DNA from: Lichina pygmaea
Taxonomy: Eukaryota > Ascomycota > Lichinomycetes > Lichinales > Lichinaceae
Direction: 5' to 3'
NCBI GenBank assembly: GCA_963422465.1
Contig: OY730169.1
Location: forward strand, 3,906,001-3,970,000
DNA length: 64,000 nt
Position numbers and translations under genes: made by a program. The notes under the pieces were generated by a model. It made no database searches, was not told the DNA's origin, and saw nothing but the letters and a program-made list of their open reading frames with translations. Position 1 is the stretch's first letter; every line of letters begins with the position of its first letter. This document shows, piece by piece, positions 21,259-32,193 of the stretch.

Positions 21259-24200
21259 ATGCCGAGCACGGTAGTGGTCTCCGAGGAGCAAGCACGCTTG
21301 CTCGAGGACGCATTGACTGTTGTACGACAACAGACACACCTGATGCGAAAATGCCTCGAGACGCCAGGCAAGCTCATGGACGCGCTCAAGTGCAGGTACG
21401 ACGAGCGCTGCTTTGGGGCCCCCGTCAGTTGGAGACGCGTGTGCGTCGCTGTTGATCACGTCCATGAGCTGACATCTTCCATCCGCAGCTCGACCCTGGT
21501 ATCGGAGCTGAGGACTAGCGCGTTGGGTCCGAAGCAGTACTACGAGCTTTACATGTCCGTCTTCGATGCCCTCCGTCATCTGGCCGTCTATCTTCGAGAG
21601 AACCACCCGGTCCACCATCTGGCCGATCTCTACGAGCTGGTTCAGTATGCGGGGAACATCGTGCCTCGACTCTACCTCATGGTCACTGTGGGCACGGTGT
21701 ACATGTCCATCGAGGACGCCCCGGTCAAGGAGATCATGAAGGACATGATGGAGATGAGCAGGGGCGTGCAACACCCCGTGCGTGGCCTGTTCCTGCGATA
21801 CTATCTTTCGGGCCAGGCGCGCGACCATCTCCCCACCGGCACCGGGGACGGCCCTGAAGGGAACATCCAGGACTCGATCAGCTTCATCCTGACCAACTTC
21901 GTCGAGATGAACAAGCTCTGGGTCCGGTACCAGCACCAAGGCCACTCCCGCGAGAGGGAAGTGCGGACCAAAGAGCGGCAGGAGCTGCAGCTGCTCGTAG
22001 GAAGCAACCTCGTGCGTCTCAGCCAGCTGGTCGACCTGGAGACGTACAAGGACGTCATACTGCAGCCTCTGCTCGAGCAGGTCGTTCAATGTAGAGACGT
22101 TTTGGCGCAGGAGTATCTCTTGGAAGGTGTAAACCGACCTCTTTCAGGCTGGATGACGGACCGACTTGCTGACGCGCCGCCGCAGTCATCACTCAAGTCT
22201 TCCCGGACGAGTTTCATCTCCACACCTTGGATCAGTTTCTGTCGGCCACCGCTCGCTTGCACCCCCACGTGAACATCAGGGCCATCGTCATTGGGCTCAT
22301 GAACCGGCTGTCGGCGTATGCAGCGAGAGAGTCCGAGTCGGACGACGCAGAGGGGCGGAAAAAGGCGGAAGACGAAGCCGTGGCCAAGCTCTTGAACCGG
22401 CTGCGCATATCGAAAGACGCGAAAGACGACGAGCCCGAGCCAGCTGGTCCCGAGACGACGGACGAAGTCGAGCCCCGGACCAACGGAGCCGAGGCCGATG
22501 CTTCAGCAGCGGCGGACCACGAGGCCAAGAAGCCGCCAGAGTCTGTTGAGGAGTCCGGATCGAGCGAGAGTCCTGAGGCCACAGGCAGCAAGCGTCGCAG
22601 CATTCCGGAGGACATTAAGCTGTACGAGATCTTCTACGAGCAGGTCACCCACCTGGTAGACGCACAACGTCTGCCCATACAAGACACCACGGCCTTGTTG
22701 GTATCGCTGTCGAATCTGGCCTTGTAAGTCGCTTCTTGTTCCGGTCATGCCGCCGTCGCTGACACGAACAGAAACATCTATCCCGAGAGACTAGGTTTGC
22801 TTCTCGTCTCCGTCAAGTGAAATGCTGTCGTGCTCATATCTGCCAGAATACGTGGACCAGGTGCTCTCGTATGCCCAGCAGAAGGTCACCCAGCATGCCA
22901 ACAGCCCGGATCTCCACTCGCCCGCGGCTCAGAACAACCTGCTCAGCCTCCTCCTCGCGCCCACCAAAGCCTACGTCTCGCTCTTCACCACGCTCGCCCT
23001 GCCCAACTACGTGCCGCTGCTCCACGCACAGACCTACGCCACGCGGCGATCGCTGGCAGGACAGGTCGCCAAGACGCTCCTCCGGACGCAGACGAGGATC
23101 GCGACGCTGGAGAACCTCGAAGGCGTGTTGGAGATTCTGAAGGTGCTAGTCAAAGAGGGTACGCAGCAGCCCATGGGCTATCCAGGCGTGCAGGCCCAAC
23201 GACGTGGCGGCGAGACGGAGGAGACAATCGAGGAGCAAGGCTGGTTGGCTCGGATAGTACATCTGATCTACAGTCCCGACAACGACACTCAATTCCAGGT
23301 GCGCGTGGCAGATCTCTCGTGTCCGTCGTCATGTCGCTGACGATGCCCGCAGCTGCTCCAAAGCACGCGCAAAGTGTTTGCCGAGGGAAACGAACGCATC
23401 AGGTACACGACGCCTCCTCTCGTCACGTCCGCACTCAAGCTCGCGCGGCGCTACAAGACCCGCGAGCACTACGAGGACAACTGGTCGTCGCAGTCGTCCT
23501 CGCTGTACAAGTTCATGCACAACGCTGTGTCGGTGCTGTACACGCGCGTCAACGGCGCGGCGCCGTTGTGTCTGCGGCTCTTCCTCGCCTGCGGTGCCGT
23601 ATCGGACCAGACCGGCTTCGAGGAGGTCAGCTACGAGTTCTTCGCGCAGGCCTTTACCGTCTACGAGGAATCCATCAGCGACTCTCGCGCGCAGTTTCAG
23701 GCGGTATGCGTCATCGCCGGGGCGCTGCATACGGCTCGGGGTTTCGGCAAGGAGAACTACGACACGCTCATCACGAAATGCGCGCTGCACGGAAGCAAGC
23801 TGCTCAAGAAGCCGGATCAGTGCCGCGCCGTCTACCTCGCGAGCCATCTGTGGTGGTGCACCGAGATACCTTCGCGGGGAGAGGAGGACGGTAAATCGGT
23901 GTGTTTCCTCGATGTTTCACCGCCGCTGGCTTTTCCTCGACACTGACGGTCCATCCCCAGCTGTACCGTGACGGCAAGCGCGTGCTCGAGTGCTTGCAGC
24001 GGGCGCTGCGTGTCGCCGACGCCTGCATGGACGCGGCCGTGTCGATCGAGTTGTTCGTCGAGATCTTGAACCGTTACATGTATCATTTTGACCAGCAGAA
24101 CGAAGCTGTAAGTGGATTTTCCCTTTCTTTCTTCCCTCCCCTCTAAACACCTACCATCCGAAAGGGAATACCCAGATTCCATCTCCCCCCTTTCACCAAA

Positions 24201-24417
24201 GCAAAAAAAAAAAAGACCAACCAAACTCACCTCTTCCTTGGCATCCGATCAGGTGACGACAAAGTACCTCAACGGCCTCATCGAGCTCATCCACTCGAAC
24301 CTTTCCACGAGCCAGGACTCGTCCTCGGTCGAGAACCCAAAGAAGCACTTTGAGCGCACGCTCGACTACATCCGCTCGCGCGACTACGACGGTGTCGTAC
24401 TACATCCCAAGACTTGA
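21259..24417 (+). CDS. vps35: Vacuolar sorting protein Vps35, retromer core
   Basis: Eight exons fit in phase: 21259-21395, 21489-22126, 22186-22723, 22772-22794 (only 23 nt), 22847-23298, 23353-23898, 23961-24107 and 24253-24417. The product is 881 aa, close to family length. Vps35 is the alpha-solenoid backbone of retromer on endosomes; its N-terminus binds Vps26 and its C-terminus Vps29, and it selects cargo for return to the Golgi. The conserved N-terminal PRLYLM motif is present ([16 protein letters not shown], about residues 102-117), after [25 protein letters not shown]. Later conserved pieces include [19 protein letters not shown] and [15 protein letters not shown]. An acidic, poorly conserved insert (about residues 360-420, [20 protein letters not shown]) lies between helices. 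All introns are GT-AG. Confidence 0.97.
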
Positions 24418-25289
24418 GTCGGTGTGGGGTGTAAGTATGTGGGGAAGGGAGGAAGTGTGTGAGTATAGGTAATGAATAAATCACTACTTGTCCTGTACTC
24501 ATGCTCCGTGCCTGGTATCAGTGGGCGCCGTGGCCGGCCTCTGATTTACGTATTCTTGTCACGTCACGTCACGGTATCCCTCGCGGTGAACTATTCACTG
24601 TGAACAGTGAACAGTGTACAGTATCCTGAATCCTGTATCTTGCCAACTGTTCACTGTATCCCGCGTACTCATTATCTACAGCGTGAGCGAGTACTGCGTG
24701 AGGGGTGTCCCAGAACAGAAGGCTGTGACCAAGACTTTCAATACGACCAGGAGTTTCTAGTAATTAATCATGACCAAGGCTTTCTAATTTGACCTGGAGG
24801 TTCTGTGACTAAGTACTTGAATGTTTCTATGACCACTTGGGTGTTTTCTCAGACCAATGTCCTTCTTGAGGCTGAAGAAGATGGATGATGCAGTTGGAGA
24901 GATGGAGAGAGGGAGGAACTGAAAGAGAGAGTGGGGGGGGGGGGGGGGGGGGGGGGGGGAAGAAGGAAGAGAAAAGAGAGGAAGACAGAGAGAGAGAGAG
25001 AGAGAGATAGAGAGCGAGAGAGAGACAAGTCAAAGAGCTTCGAGTAACGAAGAGTAGAAAGAATACAGATGTCCCATCACGTTCTTGCCATCATCCGTCG
25101 AGGGAAGACCTTGAAAGAATCAAAAGAACAGTGCAGAGCTACGATGGACAGATATAACTTGGACACATATTTCAACTACCTCATCCCTGTCACCACAATC
25201 ATGCCCATTTCACAATCATCACAATCATCAATCACTACAATCTCAACTATCATCACAATCATCACCAACCCCGTTGACTCTCCTCGAGT
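24418..25289. other. Intergenic, simple repeats
   Basis: No gene. It contains GTGAACAGTGAACAGTG with an inverted ACTGTTCACTGT copy (24594-24658), a poly-G run of about 25-30 nt (24934-24959), GA repeats to about 25025, and CACAATCATC repeats at 25190-25265. Confidence 0.6.
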
Positions 25290-26301
25290 CTATTTCAACT
25301 CCCCGAGGAAACGCACGACGCGGAGAAGGGCATCGTCCAGAACGTCATCGTCGTTCCCGCCGAGATTGTGGCTGGCGCCTGGGACGATGCCGGAGGTGTT
25401 TTTGGAGATTGTGGCGCCGCCCTTTTCTGCTATCGACAGCCATTTCTGGACCAAGCCTTCCTTGTCGACGTGATCCGGCACGTGTTCGTCGTCCCCCGAG
25501 TACAGCATGCACACCGGCGTCTCGCGCGGTAGTCGTCCGAACGAGCGGGCCAACTGCTCGTCCGTGAGGTCCGACGAGAACAGGTCGTCTTCGCCGTCGT
25601 GGTCTGGCGAGGCTAGCGACAGCCATCGTCGGGCCGTGCACGGAGTCCCACCGACGGTGTCCATCGCCATCTGTCGAGGGACGAGCTCGTCGCCATCCCG
25701 CGCCGAGATCTCCCTCGCCATCTTCACCCCAATCTCGTAGACCTCCTCGGACAGGTGCATGCGCCACGCCTCGCGGTCACTCACGGGGGCCTGGAAGATG
25801 GCGCCGTCGACGTGCGGACGTTTCCCAGCCGCGGTCTCGGGCTTGCGTGGCGCGAGATACTCCATGATGTCCTGACAGCCCGTCGAGTGTCCCATCAGGA
25901 CGATCTTACCCTCCGGCCGAAGCTTCCGGAAGTACTCGACGCACTGCCCGACCTCGTCGGCGTCCTGCACGACGGATGATGTTCCCCATCCGTTGTACGA
26001 TGAACCGAGGAGGATCTCCGCAAGGGTCCATCCCGACGGCATGCGGTTCGCCAGGATGCCAGCGTAGGCGGTGGTCAGTAATCCGTCGCCGAGACCGGCC
26101 ACGAAAATGAGGGTGCAGCTGGATGGATCCGAAGAGGACGCTCCACGAGGGGCCGCATGCTCAAAGGCCACGAGACGACGAGTCTGGAAAAAGATGGGTG
26201 GTCAACAATCTGTTCCATTTCACCAGACATATTGCTCAAAAAGTAAAGAATCTAGGTACATATTGATGGAGGGTTCCCTGGCGCGCCGCCATGATGGTCA
26301 T
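25290..26301 (-). CDS. DUF1749 alpha/beta hydrolase, SidJ-like
   Basis: Two exons, 26301-26260 and 26183-25290, with a 76-nt intron, give about 311 aa. The splice joins GTLHQY to TRRLVAFE, rebuilding the N-terminal G-T-L-H-x-Y-x-R-L-x-A-F-E signature of the family. The nucleophile elbow is GHSTGCQDIMEYL (Ser in GHSTG); an acid candidate lies in SGDDEHVPDHVD and the His in GASHNLGG, so the triad looks complete. The best-known member, Aspergillus SidJ, hydrolyses fusarinine C-type siderophores in the cytosol to release iron. No other siderophore gene is nearby, so the substrate is not shown by context; DUF1749 paralogues of unknown function are common. Confidence 0.85.
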
Positions 26302-27239
26302 GACATATGTCCGGTGGTATTACCCCTCTTCGGCTGGCATCGTGAGCAGTGGCAGGCGCGCACGGCGCGGTAGGGTGGGGCAGTACTGTCACAGCAGACT
26401 TTGGTCGTTTCTGTCTACCGTAATATCGCTGGCACAGCGGGTGCTTATGTAAGGACTATGGTACCGGTATCACACTACGGTACGGTACTGCACTCCACAC
26501 TCGTACTGTACTTCCGTACGTACCCGTGGTACCCGTGCCACTGGGGGGGGGGGGGGGGGGCACTTCGGTAGCCCCCCAATGGGCACGGGCACCCGTCAGT
26601 ACTGGTGTGCAGGCCTCATACATCAACGACGACGTCAAGCCATCAGCAGCTATCCACGCTCCTCACTTGGGCTCACGAGAGCTCCAGTGGATATGATCTG
26701 TACGGTAGTTACAGAATTCTGATCGACTCATCCTCAGGCTTGCCTGACGCGCACGCTTCGCCGTGCATATTGATACCACTTCAGCAGAGCTACAGCCACG
26801 CATCTTCCAAGACCTCTAGACATTCCACATGCCGACCTTCAACCTCTCGGCTCTCTAGAAGCGCTGCTCTTCCGATACAGCGACGCAGAAGCTGAGGTCA
26901 GGATTGGCGGAAAAAGTAGCTCAACTCTGGATTCCGCTGTTGATTGTGTCGACGACGGGGATGATGGTGGACGAGAGAGATGCTGCAGATGTCGTCACTC
27001 AGCTCCTTCAAGAGACCTGCTGTTCTGGGAATGAGCAGGAGCTCGACGAAGGAAGGTGCAGTATGTACAGTAGCATGGCAGAAGAAAGTAGCCACAGGGA
27101 GTATCACTACCGTGCACCCAACGCTGGACAACGGCGCGTCAACCAACATCTAGATAGACTAGATCGTATGCACCTGGAGGACACATCAAGGGATAATCAT
27201 TCAGAACGAAAAACCCAATCAGCTATTTGTTTCCCCAGC
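26302..27239. other. Intergenic
   Basis: No supportable gene. A poly-G run is at about 26545-26560 and GGTACGGTACTG words are at 26475-26490. Plus-strand frames at 26605-26895 and 26904-27329 lack motifs. Confidence 0.45.
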
Positions 27240-29579
27240 TCAAATAGCCAAATCTTCTACCCGAATCAGACCGCTGCGCATTCCCGCCGCGGCCCAGCCA
27301 CCGCAACGGACGTTGGCGTTCCACGCTAGATGCGTCACGGCCGATCTCTCCTCGTAGATAGTCGCCGGGATCATCCCCTCGACGCAGCTCGCGCTCTTTC
27401 CCTTCCTGAGAAGCAGCCGGGGCGCGTCGACTCTGTAGCCCTCGGTGATGCGAACGATGCCGCCGCCCTCACGACTAACGCTGCCGTTTCTTCCATTGCC
27501 GCGGCCGCTGTCAGTACCGCCCTTGGAAGATGCACCACCGGCTGCTGCCAGCCCGGGGCGGCTGCTGTATTCGTGAGTGAACCAGGTCGACTGGTACGGT
27601 GGCATCTTCGTCGTGAGCAGCTTCCGCAGCGGATTCACAATGTCGACGGTGCCATCTGCGCCCCCGGCCAGGATGGCCGTGTGCATGCTCCCAACGGCCA
27701 GAGACATGACGTTCGACGAGAGACGCGCAAAGGTGACGCTTCCGTAGAAGCGCCGCAGAGCGATGGCACGCAGGGCGTTGTACTCGTCGCCGCTGACGGC
27801 GCATTGCACGGCGTCGGACCAGGCCAGACAGTTCATGCCGAAGCGCGTCCGACAACACTCGGTCTGGTCGGCCCCCGGCGAATGGATATTCGTCACCCGC
27901 ACGTAGCCGTCCATGGCCGAAGTCACCAGCAGATCCGGATGAGACGGCGCGCAGGACGCAACGGCGAGAACGTACGTCTGATGAACAGGGTAGTAGAAGA
28001 GCGGACGTGGCTTCGGCGGAGTGGCTGGAGGGTTGGACGTTATACCGGCGGTGGAGGTGGAGGTGCTGGGGTTCGAAGATCGCGACAGGTATCGGGAGAT
28101 GTCCCAGACGGCGACAAAGCCATTGGCGCAGCCAACGGCTATGTGTGATGTCGTCAGCCAGTCAACGCACGTGCACACCGTGTTGGGCGGACACGTCTCG
28201 AAGGCCGCCTGTTCGACCTTGACGTAGCGCGTGCTGCCAGGGCCTCCAAGGAGCCTCGGCGAGAGGCAGAGCACCCTGACGTTGCCGTCGGCCCAAACGC
28301 CGGCGAGTAGAGCCGTTGCGTCTTGCGCGCGATCTGAGTTCCGCTGGTCCTGTGGCGCGATGCACCATTTCAGCTGCATCACTCGGCCCCAGTTGGTGCA
28401 CAGCACGAGCCTGATCTCGGGAATTTGGGAGAGGTCCATCATGCCAGCATTCTCCGACGCCGCATCCGATGGAAAGGCCCAGAATTGGATTGCCGCCGGC
28501 AGAGGGCCAGATGGGGCAAAGGAGTGCGATCTGGGCTGGTCTTGCCGCTCGTCAACAAAGATTGGTTCGCTGGGGACATTGTCGCAGGAGCCAGCTTGCG
28601 TCAGGGGATCAGGGGTTGTCGCTACAGTAAGATACTGTGTCATCTCCTCGGCCCAGGGTGCCCATGCGAGATCATGAATTTCGCTGCCGGCATTCATCAT
28701 CCATCCTTGGCGCACCTTCGTGGATTTGGTCGGTTTCCGTGGCCTCGGCAGAGGCTTGCTGCGCTCGGCGTCTTCCCAGATATCATGAACTCGTGCGCAT
28801 CGACGCGACTCCAACGTGAACAGCTTCTGTCTCTTGCGTGGGCCCATCAGGAACCTGACATCACAGCCGTCCGAGCTGGCGATGTACTCCCGGCCCTCGG
28901 TGTAGCCCAGGTCCCTGGAACGCTGATTCTGCTGAAAGGAGACTTCCCCTCCGTCTCGGAAGAACCAATGCCACAGTTCGGCGGCCTCTGGCGTGTGGTC
29001 TTCGGCAGCCTCAAAGTAACTCCTTCGAAAGCCGCCTCGGCCATCCTCTTCGGCTCGCCGATGCGGTAAGATCTGGTCGTGGTACCACTTGTCGCGACAT
29101 TGGAGCGCGGCAACGAGTTCTGTGCGGCCGGGCCCGTAGAGACTCACATATCGCTCGGCCTTGCTCACGGAATGGAAATCATCGTGCCTGATTCTGGTGT
29201 GGCGCGCGCTTGCGATCTTCTTACTCAGAGAGTTGAGTGGGACAGCACGGCCGCTTGATCTCTGGGCAGCAGCTTTTCTGGGCGTCGAGAACATACTTTC
29301 TCCGTCGTCATGCTCGTCTTCAAGGTCAAGCTCTGGAGTCTCATAGCCACCACTCGACTGCTCTCCGTCGGATAGTACATGCGCCATCGCGACAGAATCC
29401 TCGGCGTAGTCATCTTCCTGGCTCGAATACCCATCATCATCAATATCATCAAGATTCCGCTCGTTATCATCTCCACCCACGTCACTGGGTATATCAAGTC
29501 CATCGAACGGATCATCGACATATCTCTTTGTTGCGCTGGTCCTCCCGGACTTGCGAACAGATCTTGCAGAGTCCATCAC
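27240..29579 (-). CDS. WD-repeat subunit of transcription factor TFIIIC (Sfc6/Tfc6-like)
   Basis: A single uninterrupted frame of 779 aa. The N-terminus is basic then strongly acidic (NLDDIDDDGYSSQEDDYAED), followed by a conserved block around AERYVSLYGPGRTELVAALQ and RDKWYHDQILPHR. The rest is a WD40 propeller: HDLAWAPWAEE, LVLCTNWGRVMQLKW, LLAGVWADGNVRVLCLSP, CTCVDWLTTSHIAVGCANGFVAVWD, DLLVTSAMDGYVRV and AILAGGADGTVDIVNP. The end, VTHLAWNANVRCGGWAAAGM then SGLIRVEDLAI, is the signature I associate with fungal Sfc6 orthologues. In yeasts this subunit sits in the tau-B module that binds the B box of tRNA genes and helps recruit Pol III. It is transcribed divergently from the RING-CH gene. Family identity is by recalled resemblance. 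Confidence 0.8.
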   Translation of the reverse strand: MMDSARSVRKSGRTSATKRYVDDPFDGLDIPSDVGGDDNERNLDDIDDDGYSSQEDDYAEDSVAMAHVLSDGEQSSGGYETPELDLEDEHDDGESMFSTPRKAAAQRSSGRAVPLNSLSKKIASARHTRIRHDDFHSVSKAERYVSLYGPGRTELVAALQCRDKWYHDQILPHRRAEEDGRGGFRRSYFEAAEDHTPEAAELWHWFFRDGGEVSFQQNQRSRDLGYTEGREYIASSDGCDVRFLMGPRKRQKLFTLESRRCARVHDIWEDAERSKPLPRPRKPTKSTKVRQGWMMNAGSEIHDLAWAPWAEEMTQYLTVATTPDPLTQAGSCDNVPSEPIFVDERQDQPRSHSFAPSGPLPAAIQFWAFPSDAASENAGMMDLSQIPEIRLVLCTNWGRVMQLKWCIAPQDQRNSDRAQDATALLAGVWADGNVRVLCLSPRLLGGPGSTRYVKVEQAAFETCPPNTVCTCVDWLTTSHIAVGCANGFVAVWDISRYLSRSSNPSTSTSTAGITSNPPATPPKPRPLFYYPVHQTYVLAVASCAPSHPDLLVTSAMDGYVRVTNIHSPGADQTECCRTRFGMNCLAWSDAVQCAVSGDEYNALRAIALRRFYGSVTFARLSSNVMSLAVGSMHTAILAGGADGTVDIVNPLRKLLTTKMPPYQSTWFTHEYSSRPGLAAAGGASSKGGTDSGRGNGRNGSVSREGGGIVRITEGYRVDAPRLLLRKGKSASCVEGMIPATIYEERSAVTHLAWNANVRCGGWAAAGMRSGLIRVEDLAI

Positions 29580-30003
29580 AAGGTGCGTAATACTACGCAG
29601 ATACGTGCAGCTCCAAGATGAAGATGCAGTCCAGACCCCTGTGGGCGCATCACTGGCCGTGGTAATGTTTCTACCAGCAACACCTACAGTACAGTACTAC
29701 ATACGAAGGTACACTAGATACGTACTTGTTGCTTGCTGTTGTTTTGTGTTTCAAACTGCTGATGTTACAAGGGATGTAGTCACGTGCTCACTCTCCGGTG
29801 GCGCTAACCGTCGACGGTTAGCGCCAACGGGAAGCTTACCTGCCGCGAATCCGCACGTGGCTGACGTATCCGGGAAGTCGACGATGCCTAGCGCGACCAT
29901 TTGCTGAGAGCTGTCAAGACTCTCACGGCTTTTGGGTGTCGTGGCTGTCGTGCCCGTCCACTGTACTCTTTCGGAGTCGCATTCATATTCTGAACTGTTC
30001 ACC
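29580..30003. promoter_or_regulatory. Shared divergent promoter, TFIIIC subunit / RING-CH ligase
   Basis: Only 424 bp separates the two start codons, so both promoters must lie here. It contains a perfect 28-nt palindrome (29799-29826) and a CACGTG E-box at 29781-29786, 12 bp away. TACGTA-like words are at 29719-29726. Co-regulation of the two genes is an inference from geometry. Confidence 0.6.
29799..29826. repeat. Perfect 28-nt palindrome in a divergent promoter
   Basis: Left half TGGCGCTAACCGTC, right half its exact reverse complement, with no spacer. The half contains GGCGC and TAACCG, which resemble E2F/MBF-like and Myb-like core words, but this is only a resemblance. It sits 220 bp from the TFIIIC start and 177 bp from the RING-CH start. 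Confidence 0.9.
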
Positions 30004-31749
30004 ATGGCTTCGCTACCCTCTTGGTCGACTCCTCAGCAGAGACACGTCCCTGCCGACGCTCAGCATCCCTCTCATGTCACAGCCAACAACTCGTCGGTGG
30101 CGACCTCAACGTCACTATCGTCATCATCACCTCTCCTATCCCACAGCGCTACCGAACCGCCACCAGAAGTCGTAGCGGGCGCTGGATCTGTTCTCTTGAA
30201 CGACACCTCTGCAAATGCTCCGGAGCCTCACACTGGTACCGAACCACCGGCAGTCGATGCGCCTGCTCCGGAAACCACAGCATCCGGTGCCAAGGGCGAG
30301 GTGAACGAACCGCGCAAATGCTGGATCTGTTTCTCAGATGAGACAGAAGACACGCCGCTGTCGTCCGAGTGGCGGTCACCGTGTCGGTGTGCGCTGACGG
30401 CTCACGAAGCATGCCTGCTCGACTGGATCGCCGACCTGCAGGCGCCAAGCTCGCGCAAATCTACGGGCGCAAACGCCGAGATCCGTTGTCCCCAGTGCAA
30501 GTCGGAGATCATCATGGCGCGGCCGCGCGATGTCATCGTCGATACGGTCAGTTCTGCGGAGCGGTTCGCTGGACGGCTAGTCGTCCCTGGCATCATCAGC
30601 GTCTTCGCCGGCTGCATCTGGACGGGCTGCCTGGCATACGGCATGAACACCGTCTACGTCATCTTCGGGACCGAAGAGGCAAGCCGGATCCTGACGAGCG
30701 GAGTGGCCTCGAGGTCCCACAACACGTTGGCCAGGACGGCCAACGACACTTTGACCCTGGCGAGGGTTCTGTTCCCCTTCACACCAAGCTACTCTGGCTG
30801 GAATTGGAGGCTCGGCATTGGACTGCCCCTGGTGCCCGTGGCACTTGTCCTCTCGCGGACGACATTGGCCGACAGCATTCTGCCCATCGCCCCGATTCTA
30901 TTCCTTGCATCGCACATCAGCGAGGGTGAGAAGCTCGACGTTACGCACTGGCCACCCAGTGCAGCCATGACCGTCGCCGTGCTACCGTACATTCGAGGAG
31001 CATATAACGAGCTGTACGAGCGGATGTTCGGCGAGCGAGTGCGCAGATGGGCCAGGGAGGTTCAGCCGAGGGCAGGCGAGGGAGAAGAGGGAGGCACCAA
31101 TCAACCTGGGCCTGGTGCTGCTGGAGATCACTTCCACGAGATGCGGGGCGAAGAAGTGCTGATGGAGATCGCGCTCGAGGTGGACGTCGTACCCCAAGAT
31201 GGTGACGACGACGAGGATGAGCAGCCACAGGCCGGGGCGGCGCCTCGGCCCGACGGGCCGGTAGCCGACGCCGAGGGCCACGCAGCCGCGGCACCAGCAG
31301 ACGACGAGCCCGCAGATGCAGACAACCACGGCCCCGCTGGGGCGGCAGAAGAAGACGGAGAACCTGCCGCGGCCCCGATACCAGCAATCGCCCACATCGC
31401 AGCCCCGGCACCCATCCAGCGCGCGAACAACCTCGTCATATCCACTGGCCAAGTCGCCGACACCATCATCGGAGCGTTGCTATTCCCGGCGGTATCTTCG
31501 TTGATGGGCAGTCTCCTCAAACGGATCCTACCACGGTCGTGGACGACGCCAGCTGGTCCGTGGGATCGACGCTTCGGCGGGATCTTACAGGCGAAATGGG
31601 GCCGCAGCATCGTCGGGGGATGTCTCTTCGTCGTTCTCAAGGACGCCGTGGTCCTCTACGCTCGCTGGAAGCAAGCTCAGATCCATCGGAAGAGGAGAGT
31701 GCTCGATTGGGACAAGGGGAGAGGAAGAAGGGAGGGGAGACTAGGATGA
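30004..31749 (+). CDS. RING-CH (MARCH-type) E3 ubiquitin ligase, multi-pass membrane protein
   Basis: Single exon, 581 aa. I start at caccATGGCT (30004); the frame is open 24 codons further upstream. Residues 1-95 are Ser/Thr/Pro rich. A RING-CH domain of C4HC3 type spans about residues 105-168: CWICFSDETEDTPL, then CRC, HEACLLDWI and CPQC. Hydrophobic segments follow: GIISVFAGCIWTGCLAYGMN, a helix in LGIGLPLVPVALVLS, ILPIAPILFLASHI, then near the C-terminus TIIGALLFPAVSSLMGSLL and GCLFVVLKDAVVLYARW. Between is an acidic, Ala/Pro-rich linker (about residues 355-480). This layout matches membrane-bound ligases of ER, endosome or mitochondria; the compartment cannot be read from sequence. It shares a promoter with the TFIIIC gene. 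Confidence 0.85.
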   Translation: MASLPSWSTPQQRHVPADAQHPSHVTANNSSVATSTSLSSSSPLLSHSATEPPPEVVAGAGSVLLNDTSANAPEPHTGTEPPAVDAPAPETTASGAKGEVNEPRKCWICFSDETEDTPLSSEWRSPCRCALTAHEACLLDWIADLQAPSSRKSTGANAEIRCPQCKSEIIMARPRDVIVDTVSSAERFAGRLVVPGIISVFAGCIWTGCLAYGMNTVYVIFGTEEASRILTSGVASRSHNTLARTANDTLTLARVLFPFTPSYSGWNWRLGIGLPLVPVALVLSRTTLADSILPIAPILFLASHISEGEKLDVTHWPPSAAMTVAVLPYIRGAYNELYERMFGERVRRWAREVQPRAGEGEEGGTNQPGPGAAGDHFHEMRGEEVLMEIALEVDVVPQDGDDDEDEQPQAGAAPRPDGPVADAEGHAAAAPADDEPADADNHGPAGAAEEDGEPAAAPIPAIAHIAAPAPIQRANNLVISTGQVADTIIGALLFPAVSSLMGSLLKRILPRSWTTPAGPWDRRFGGILQAKWGRSIVGGCLFVVLKDAVVLYARWKQAQIHRKRRVLDWDKGRGRREGRLG

Positions 31750-32193
31750 CGAGGAAGTCTGGGACACGACGTCTCTACCGTTGGTCTCATCTCGGTGGAC
31801 TTTTGTGTTGCATTGGCGTCTACAATGGCATTGGGGAGGAGCACACATTCACTCTAAATTGCTATGACTCTCACTACATCTCTACCATGCCGTGAGCTTG
31901 AATTTGTAAGATCCGCGCAAGGAAGCAGTGCGTCGCTTATTGGCCGTACATGCGCACAGCCCTACGGTACCGTACTGTATGAGTAGAGTGCTTCTCTAGC
32001 AGCACCACTCTGTAAACGCTCTAGCCGAGTTAGCCGAGTGGTGATTGTCCGCGTACGCCGCGTTACCCGCCGGTACGGTAGATCTCGAAACATAACATCC
32101 ACCCATTTTGTCTACCCGTACGTTACGTACATCCTCCATCTACTCCACCGCCTGCGCACAAATTTTGCGTCCTGGAGGCTCGATCCAGAGAGC
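31750..32193. other. Intergenic, mL40 promoter side
   Basis: No gene. The words CTAGCCGAGT and TAGCCGAGTG are adjacent at 32021-32040; the second resembles a Pol III A box but no B box follows. Confidence 0.5.

Noticed and set aside
20971-22089. 372-codon minus-strand frame
   Set aside because: Antisense shadow of VPS35 exons 1-2; composition and boundaries fit a shadow.
25290-26301. Siderophore gene cluster around the SidJ-like hydrolase
   Set aside because: Neighbours are Vps35 and a TFIIIC subunit; no NRPS, oxygenase or transporter gene is seen.
28000-29070. Plus-strand frames of 148-272 codons across 27330-29070
   Set aside because: Antisense to the single-exon WD-repeat gene and without motifs.
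32021-32100. A-box-like word TAGCCGAGTGG suggesting a tRNA gene
   Set aside because: No B box (GGTTCGAnTCC-like) or cloverleaf partner follows within tRNA distance.
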